From an uncultured Collinsella sp. (lineage in GTDB: Bacteria; Actinomycetota; Coriobacteriia; Coriobacteriales; Coriobacteriaceae): a stretch of DNA of 27,287 bases. The notes under the pieces are model-generated. The model was not told the origin of the DNA, did no database searches, and saw nothing but the letters and a program-made list of their open reading frames with translations. Position numbers and translations under genes: made by a program. The stretch is taken from NCBI GenBank assembly GCA_900541665.1, contig UQKV01000027.1, positions 1 through 27,287 of the forward strand, read 5' to 3'. This document shows positions 23,108 through 27,287 of this stretch, piece after piece. The number at the start of each line of letters is the position of its first letter. Positions within the stretch are counted from its first letter, which is position 1.

Positions 23108-24091
23108 ATGTACGAGATCGACCTTAACCTCCCTAAGCAGATCGTCGCTGACGTCCTGTCCAACCACGAGATCCACAGCGTCGCCTTCGTCGGCTGCGGT
23201 GCTTCCATGTCCGACCTGTACCCCGCCAAGTACTTCCTGGCCAACAACACGGACAAACTGAACGTTCAGATCTTCACCGCCAACGAGTTCAACTACGACA
23301 CGCCTTCCTGGGTCAACGAGCACACCTTCGTGATCACCTGCTCCCTCGGTGGCTCCACGCCCGAGACCGTCGAGGCCAACAAGACCGCCAAGAAGCACAA
23401 CTGCCCGGTCGTCTCCCTCACCAACAAGGCTGGCTCCGCTCTGACCGTCGACGCCGACCACGTCATCGTTCACGGCTTCCACGCTAACTACGCTGCCAAG
23501 TGCGAGAAGCCCGGCTACGCCATCGCTCTTGCTGTCGAGATCCTTCAGCAGACCGAGGGCTATGACCACTACGAGGACATGATCACCGGCCTCACCAACG
23601 TCTTCGATCTCTGCGAGAACGCCGCTCAGCACTGCAAGAAGCTCGCCAAGAAGTTCGCCGAGGACTTCAAGGACGACAAGATGATCTACTTCATGGCTTC
23701 CGGTGCCTCCGAGAAGATGGCTTATTCTCACGCCGCCTTCCTGTTCACCGAGATGCAGTGGATCGATGCCGCCGCCTACAACACCGGCGAGTACTTCCAC
23801 GGCCCGTTCGAGGTTTCCACCGAGGGTAAGCCCTACGTCTTCTTCATGTCCGATGGCGCTACCCGTCCGATGGATGCCCGCGCCCTCACCTTCCTTGAGC
23901 GCATGGGCGCCAAGGTCGCTCTGATTGACTCCAAGGACTACGGCCTGGCTGACGCCGTGCCCGCGAGCGTCGTCACCTACTTCAACCCGCTGCTGCACCT
24001 CGCCGTTATGCGCGAGTACGGCAACCAGATCGCCGAGGCCCGTCAGCACCCGCTGACCATGCGTCGCTACATGTGGAAGCTTTCCTACTAA
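23108..24091 (+). CDS. SIS-domain deglycase, FrlB/FraB/GfrF-like (paralogue 2)
   Basis: This 327-residue SIS protein closely follows the fructoselysine-6-phosphate / fructose-asparagine-6-phosphate deglycase pattern. VGCGASMSDLYPAKYF (28-43), CSLGGSTPETVEA (78-90), EILQQTEGYDHYED (144-157) and GEYFHGPFE (227-235) are present; E228 and H231 fall in the motif corresponding to GELKHGP of GlmS. The C-terminus EARQHPLTMRRYMWKLSY is very similar to the end of FraB. The expected reaction is hydrolysis of the 6-phosphorylated Amadori compound to glucose-6-phosphate and free amino acid. It is 199 nt after EIID, with two hairpins between. Start ATG 23108 is 9 nt from AAGGA; the ATG at 23099 overlaps the RBS. 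A GE versus CD difference separates it from paralogue 1, suggesting different substrates. Confidence 0.9.
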   Translation: MYEIDLNLPKQIVADVLSNHEIHSVAFVGCGASMSDLYPAKYFLANNTDKLNVQIFTANEFNYDTPSWVNEHTFVITCSLGGSTPETVEANKTAKKHNCPVVSLTNKAGSALTVDADHVIVHGFHANYAAKCEKPGYAIALAVEILQQTEGYDHYEDMITGLTNVFDLCENAAQHCKKLAKKFAEDFKDDKMIYFMASGASEKMAYSHAAFLFTEMQWIDAAAYNTGEYFHGPFEVSTEGKPYVFFMSDGATRPMDARALTFLERMGAKVALIDSKDYGLADAVPASVVTYFNPLLHLAVMREYGNQIAEARQHPLTMRRYMWKLSY

Positions 24092-24095
24092 TCAC

Positions 24096-24110
24096 AAGTA
24101 AGTAGACCTT
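24096..24110 (+). repeat. Half copy of an AAGTGAGTAGAC element
   Basis: AAGTAAGTAGACCTT matches the 15-nt arm AAGTGAGTAGACTTT at 24975-24989 with two differences. It directly follows the deglycase 2 stop. Confidence 0.5.
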
Positions 24111-24124
24111 ACGGGTTGATTGAG

Positions 24125-24160
24125 AGGGGATGGGGTTTGTGCCCCGTCCCCTTTTTGCTT
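24125..24160 (+). terminator. Rho-independent terminator after deglycase 2
   Basis: AGGGGATGGGG (24125-24135) pairs with CCCCGTCCCCT (24142-24152), one G-U, then TTTTGCTTT. It probably ends the PTS-deglycase transcript. Confidence 0.9.
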
Positions 24161-24188
24161 TGGGGGCGTGTCTGTCGCGCCGCAAAAC

Positions 24189-24233
24189 CCCAGATAAAAC
24201 CTACCAAAATAAACCTGACCCTTTTTGGCAGGT
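24189..24233 (+). repeat. REP-like hairpin element, copy B
   Basis: Starts with 22 nt (24189-24210) identical to 26325-26346. ACCTACCAAAA (24199-24209) pairs with TTTTGGCAGGT (24223-24233) with one G-U. It ends immediately before the RBS of the HAD gene, so it forms a 5' UTR hairpin or the upstream boundary. Confidence 0.75.
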
Positions 24234-24247
24234 GGGAGGAGATGCGT

Positions 24248-24877
24248 ATGATCAAGGCAGTGCTGTTTGACATGGACGGCGTGCTGGTCGATACAGAGTG
24301 GTTCTACAACCGTCGACGCGTGGCGTTTATGGAGGAGAAAGGCTTCCACTTTGACGAGATTCCCGATCTTTCGGGGTCTAACGAGCCTGCCATTTGGGAG
24401 GCGCTGGTACCCGACGATGTTGAGCTGCGCGAGCGTCTGCGCGTGGAGTACAAGCAGGTCTACAGCCCGGACCACCCCGTTCCGTATGCCGAGCTGCTCA
24501 ACGAGCAGACGGAGCCGGTGATGCGCAAGCTGCACGAGCGCGGCGTGAAGTGTGCCATCGCGAGCTCGTCCTATCGCGAGCTGATCGACGAGCTGGTGGA
24601 TATCGCCGGCATCGCCGACGTGCTGGATTACACCATCAGCGGCCACGAGTGCAGCGCGTTTAAGCCCGATCCCGAGATCTACCTGCGCGCCATGGAGGCG
24701 CTGGGTGTGGAGCCTGCCGAGTGCCTGGTTATTGAGGATTCGCCTTTGGGCATCGAGGCCGGCAAGCGCTCCGGCGCTCGAGTCCTGGCGCTGCGTCCGC
24801 ACGAGGGCGTCAACCTCGATCAATCGCGAGCCGATGTCGTTATCGATAATCTGACCGACATTTTGGCCGCTTTGTAG
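24248..24877 (+). CDS. HAD-superfamily hydrolase (beta-phosphoglucomutase/phosphatase-like)
   Basis: The 209-residue protein is a HAD subfamily IA enzyme. Motif I DMDGVLVDTE holds the nucleophile and acid/base aspartates. The helical cap covers about 15-85, motif II is AIASSS, motif III is the lysine of SAFKPDPEIY, and motif IV is VIEDSPLGIEAGKRSG. Members dephosphorylate small phosphosugars or isomerise beta-glucose-1-phosphate; no feature decides between them. GGGAGGAG (24234-24241) favours the ATG at 24248 over the adjacent ATG at 24242. A terminator separates it from deglycase 2, so it is a separate unit, though a role in handling phosphorylated products of the locus is possible. Confidence 0.9.
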   Translation: MIKAVLFDMDGVLVDTEWFYNRRRVAFMEEKGFHFDEIPDLSGSNEPAIWEALVPDDVELRERLRVEYKQVYSPDHPVPYAELLNEQTEPVMRKLHERGVKCAIASSSYRELIDELVDIAGIADVLDYTISGHECSAFKPDPEIYLRAMEALGVEPAECLVIEDSPLGIEAGKRSGARVLALRPHEGVNLDQSRADVVIDNLTDILAAL

Positions 24878-24884
24878 TGTCAAT

Positions 24885-24925
24885 CCGCCGCAAGAAGCAC
24901 GGGTTCAAACGTTTTTTGCGGTGGA
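24885..24925. repeat. Inverted repeat after the HAD gene
   Basis: CCGCCGCAA (24885-24893) pairs with TTGCGGTGG (24916-24924), one G-U, with a T-run TTTTTT just before the 3' arm. TTGCGGTGGA is shared with the inverted repeat at 18793. It may act as a terminator on the minus strand or simply be a repeat. Confidence 0.5.
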
Positions 24926-24974
24926 CTGGCTCAATTTGGTTTCGATTTTGATCCGTTTGGCTTCGATTCGGGCT

Positions 24975-25093
24975 AAGTGAGTAGACTTTTTGGCGCAGGC
25001 CGAGCACAAAGTGCATCTGCTCTAGTAAAACCGCAGGTCACAGGGGTGGCGGTTTTGGGTGTGCTCTGCAGGTCGCGTAAAGTCTACTCACTT
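24975..25093. repeat. Nested palindromic element with 15-bp outer arms
   Basis: Outer arms AAGTGAGTAGACTTT (24975-24989) and AAAGTCTACTCACTT (25079-25093) are perfect complements. Inside lie GAGCACA/TGTGCTC (25002-25008, 25060-25066) and AAAACCGC/GCGGTTTT (25027-25034, 25049-25056), all correctly nested. The result is a 119-nt rod-like fold. The gap 24878-25232 contains no gene I can support; this element accounts for its centre. Confidence 0.8.
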
Positions 25094-25178
25094 GTAATTT
25101 GGGCCTTTGGTTGTGGGGGTTGCTGGTCCCGCTTTGGTTGTCGAGGGAGGGTGAATTGAAGCGCCCCTGCACGCTCCA

Positions 25179-25187
25179 TGCTACAAT
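25179..25187 (+). promoter_or_regulatory. Extended -10 promoter element before the YitT gene
   Basis: TGCTACAAT has the extended -10 TG motif plus TACAAT, 46 nt before the GTG start. No -35 box stands out at normal spacing. Confidence 0.5.
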
Positions 25188-25232
25188 CGCGGGCATGCCC
25201 CACAACCACATCTGTCTTCGAAAGGAGCCTAC

Positions 25233-26240
25233 GTGGCGAACGCCATCGATCAGCTAACGGACCGCGTGCTCATGCTCGGCCGTCTCACCATCGTTCGCCG
25301 CGCTATTACCGCCGTGGCGGTCACAATTTCCGCCATTCTCCAGACATTTCTGATCCAGGCGTTCATCCAGCCTGCCGACCTGCTTCCGAGCGGTCTTACC
25401 GGCGTCGCGGTCCTGCTCGATCGCGCTACCTCGCTCGGCGGTGTTCACATCGACATCTCGCTCGGTATGCTCGCGCTCAACATCCCCGTGGCGCTCCTAT
25501 GCTGGAGCGGCATTAGCAAGCGCTTCGTCATCTTCTCGATGATGCAGGTCGTGCTCTCATCGCTGTTCCTTAACGTCTTTCACTTCGCGCCGTTTTTGGG
25601 CGACAAGATCATGCTCATCATTTTTGGCGGCGTGGTCTCGGGTCTGGGCGCTGCCATCGCGCTTAAATCCGGTGCATCCACCGGCGGCACCGACTTTATC
25701 GCGCTGTGGGTCTCCAACCACACGGGCAAGACCATCTGGGGCGTCATCTTTGGTTTCAACTGCTTTATCCTGGCGATCTTTGGTTTTATGTTTGGCTGGG
25801 ACAAGGCGGCGTACTCCATCGTGTTCCAGTTTATTTCGACCAAGACCATCGACAGCTTCTATCGTCGCTACGACCGCGTGACGCTGCAGATCACGACGCG
25901 CAAGGCGGACGAGGTCATGACCGCCTATGTTGACCATTTTCAGCATGGCATTAGCTGCGCCGAGGTCATTGGCGGATACAGCCGCGAGAAGATGTATCTG
26001 CTGCACGCCGTTGTTTCGACCTACGAGAGTCAGGACATTATCAAGCTGGTGTGCGACATTGATCCCGGCGCTGTGATCAATGTGTTCCACACGCTCAACT
26101 TTGTGGGCGGCTGGTGGGGAGGTCATGTCGACGAGCCCATGCCCACGGCCGTTCCCGATCCCGACAAGCCCGCACGCATGGCCAGCAGGCAGGCGCGCCT
26201 CAGCGAGCAGGATAGCCTGCAGCAGGACGACGGCAAGTAG
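25233..26240 (+). CDS. YitT-family membrane protein with C-terminal DUF2179
   Basis: This 335-residue protein has five to six membrane helices (about 20-210) followed by a cytoplasmic DUF2179 domain (about 215-295), the standard YitT architecture. SGASTGGTDFIALWVS is the family's glycine-rich membrane motif; RRYDRVTLQITTRKADEV and HGISCAEVIGGYSREKMYLLHAVVS mark the DUF2179 part. A Pro/Gln-rich tail (about 300-335) is extra. The biochemical role of YitT proteins is not established. The start is GTG at 25233 with AAAGGAG (25221-25227) 5 nt before. It has its own promoter and a strong terminator, so it is likely independent of the sugar-amine locus. Confidence 0.92.
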   Translation: MANAIDQLTDRVLMLGRLTIVRRAITAVAVTISAILQTFLIQAFIQPADLLPSGLTGVAVLLDRATSLGGVHIDISLGMLALNIPVALLCWSGISKRFVIFSMMQVVLSSLFLNVFHFAPFLGDKIMLIIFGGVVSGLGAAIALKSGASTGGTDFIALWVSNHTGKTIWGVIFGFNCFILAIFGFMFGWDKAAYSIVFQFISTKTIDSFYRRYDRVTLQITTRKADEVMTAYVDHFQHGISCAEVIGGYSREKMYLLHAVVSTYESQDIIKLVCDIDPGAVINVFHTLNFVGGWWGGHVDEPMPTAVPDPDKPARMASRQARLSEQDSLQQDDGK

Positions 26241-26281
26241 GGTTTTGGCATTTTGCCGGCCTGGCGCAATCCTGTCCGCTT

Positions 26282-26323
26282 GAGCCTCCCGAAAGCCTCG
26301 CTGCTTTCGGGAGGCTCTCGTTT
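26282..26323 (+). terminator. Terminator after the YitT gene
   Basis: A perfect 15-bp stem (26282-26296 with 26303-26317), loop CTCGCT, then TCGTTT. Confidence 0.85.
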
Positions 26324-26324
26324 A

Positions 26325-26368
26325 CCCAGATAAAACCTACCAAAATGAAGCTGTCGCTTTTTGGTAGG
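26325..26368 (+). repeat. REP-like hairpin element, copy C
   Basis: Begins with the same 22 nt as copy B. CCTACCAAAA (26336-26345) pairs perfectly with TTTTGGTAGG (26359-26368). It lies between the YitT terminator and the gntR 2 promoter. Confidence 0.75.
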
Positions 26369-26410
26369 GAGGGTGTATCGTTTTATCAATATGAGGTAAC
26401 ATGAAACTAG

Positions 26411-26428
26411 ACGTTATATACGTATTAG
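26411..26428 (+). promoter_or_regulatory. Tandem 9-nt operator before gntR 2
   Basis: ACGTTATAT (26411-26419) and ACGTATTAG (26420-26428) are adjacent half-sites matching those before EIIAB and, on the minus strand, before the EamA gene. This supports autoregulation by GntR 2. Confidence 0.6.
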
Positions 26429-26460
26429 TTATTTCGATATTCCAATAAGAGTGATTAGAT

Positions 26461-27180
26461 ATGCCTACGCCCAAAAATGCACCGCTTTACCAGCAGATTT
26501 ATGACGAAATCAAGGACGCGATCGAGAAAGGTGTTTATGCACCCAAGGAGCGTATTCCGTCCGAGCTTGAGCTAGCCGAGCAGTACGACGTGAGCCGCAT
26601 TACGGTGCGCCGCGCCGTCGAGGAGCTGTGCTCCGATGGCTACCTGGTTAAGCAGCAGGGCCGTGGCACCTTTGTCTCCACGCCGCACATCAACCGCCAG
26701 TTCCACGCTTCGACGCTGCAGACGTTTACCGCGCTGTGTGCCGACAATGGCATGAAGGCGGGCGCGCATGTGGTCGATCGCCAGATTGTGCCGGCACGTC
26801 AAAACGAGATGGAGTTCTTTGGCCTGCAAAAGGACGCGCTGCTGCTGCACATCAAGCGCGTGCGTACGGCCGACGGCGAGCCCATTTTTGAGGAGAACAT
26901 CTTTGTGCCGTTTGACGCCTACCGTGAGCTGTTGACGGCCGATCTTGAGGACAAGTCGATTTTTTCCGAGGTCGAGCGTGTTGGCGGAACGCCGATTGTC
27001 TCGGTTGGCTACCGCACGGTCGAGGCCGTTCGTGCCAATACCGAGCAGGCGGCCGAGCTGGGCATCGCTCCGCACGATCCACTGCTCAACCTGCGTGCCG
27101 GCTTTATCGGCCCCAATGGCGAGCCGGTCCTGATGGGTAAGCAGTACTACGTGGGATCGCGCTACGTTATGGTCATGTAG
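26461..27180 (+). CDS. GntR-family (HutC subfamily) regulator 2
   Basis: This 239-residue regulator has a GntR winged helix (about 6-75; YQQIYDEIKDAIEKGVYAPKERIPSE and VSRITVRRAVEELCSDGYLVKQQGRGTF) and a UTRA ligand domain (about 90-235, ending VLMGKQYYVGSRYVMVM). It differs clearly from regulator 1, so it is not a recent duplicate. No strong RBS precedes the ATG at 26461; AAGAG (about 26447-26451) is the best candidate, implying low expression. A tandem 9-nt motif 33 nt upstream recurs at the EamA and EIIAB promoters, which makes it the likely controller of those units. UTRA domains of this type often bind phosphosugars, so the ligand may be a 6-phosphorylated Amadori compound or its product. 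Confidence 0.92.
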   Translation: MPTPKNAPLYQQIYDEIKDAIEKGVYAPKERIPSELELAEQYDVSRITVRRAVEELCSDGYLVKQQGRGTFVSTPHINRQFHASTLQTFTALCADNGMKAGAHVVDRQIVPARQNEMEFFGLQKDALLLHIKRVRTADGEPIFEENIFVPFDAYRELLTADLEDKSIFSEVERVGGTPIVSVGYRTVEAVRANTEQAAELGIAPHDPLLNLRAGFIGPNGEPVLMGKQYYVGSRYVMVM

Positions 27181-27187
27181 GGTTGGT

Positions 27188-27211
27188 TCCGCCGTTCTGA
27201 CGAACGGCGGA
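27188..27211 (+). terminator. Hairpin after gntR 2
   Basis: TCCGCCGTTC (27188-27197) pairs perfectly with GAACGGCGGA (27202-27211) around TGAC. No T-tract follows, so rho-independent termination is uncertain. Confidence 0.5.
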
Positions 27212-27232
27212 CCGGTCGACGCTGCGCCTTTG

Positions 27233-27282
27233 GTTACGCGGTTTTACCAAACCGCGTAACGGCTCGACGCTGCAAACGCCCC
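27233..27282. repeat. 12-bp hairpin plus the TCGACGCTGCAAACGCCCC repeat
   Basis: GTTACGCGGTTT (27233-27244) pairs with AAACCGCGTAAC (27249-27260) around TACC. The following 26 nt (27257-27282) match 13993-14018 with one difference. A shorter copy, GGTCGACGCTGC, lies at 27214-27225, so the hairpin is flanked by direct copies of the motif. Confidence 0.65.
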
Positions 27283-27287
27283 TAAGC

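Noticed and set aside
24878..25232. Possible small gene (60-codon frame at 24977) in the gap before YitT
   Set aside because: The frame lies within the nested palindromic element, has no RBS and no recognisable features.

Overview
The window looks like chromosomal DNA of a high-GC gut actinobacterium of the class Coriobacteriia, most likely Collinsella. The basis is the codon bias, the anaerobe gene set (rubrerythrin, mannose-family PTS) and the many palindromic intergenic repeats. Genus assignment is inference from gene style and could not be confirmed without a search. No rRNA, tRNA, CRISPR array, transposase or phage gene was seen.

Left part (1-16813) is mostly housekeeping. A small redox and repair group comes first: an Rrf2-family regulator with a three-cysteine cluster motif, a MutY-like glycosylase lacking its iron-sulfur motif, and rubrerythrin. 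Then come a small one-TM protein, rmuC, an ABC exporter, nth (endonuclease III), a zinc-ribbon membrane-anchored protein, a permuted ATP-grasp protein flanked by two copies of a 45-nt repeat, mfd, a PAP2 phosphatase, a threonine aldolase and a GNAT acetyltransferase.

Right part (16835-27180) is the accessory and most interesting region. A divergent GntR/UTRA regulator faces a FrlB/FraB-like SIS deglycase. It is followed by an EamA-type exporter, a complete mannose-family PTS (fused EIIAB, EIIC, EIID), a second FrlB/FraB-like SIS deglycase, a HAD phosphatase, a YitT/DUF2179 membrane protein and a second GntR/UTRA regulator. A mannose-family PTS plus two SIS deglycases matches the logic of the Salmonella gfr system for glucoselysine and fructoselysine: the PTS imports and phosphorylates the Amadori compound, and each deglycase splits one class of product into hexose-6-phosphate and free amine. 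No FrlD-type kinase is present, as expected if the PTS phosphorylates.

Regulation can be partly read from the DNA. TGTAT-type half-sites fill the region between the first gntR and its divergent deglycase. A different tandem 9-nt motif (consensus about ACGTTATAN, twice) occurs before the EamA gene, before EIIAB and before the second gntR. This suggests two regulators with separate targets. Large hairpins and REP-like elements sit at nearly every transcription-unit boundary.
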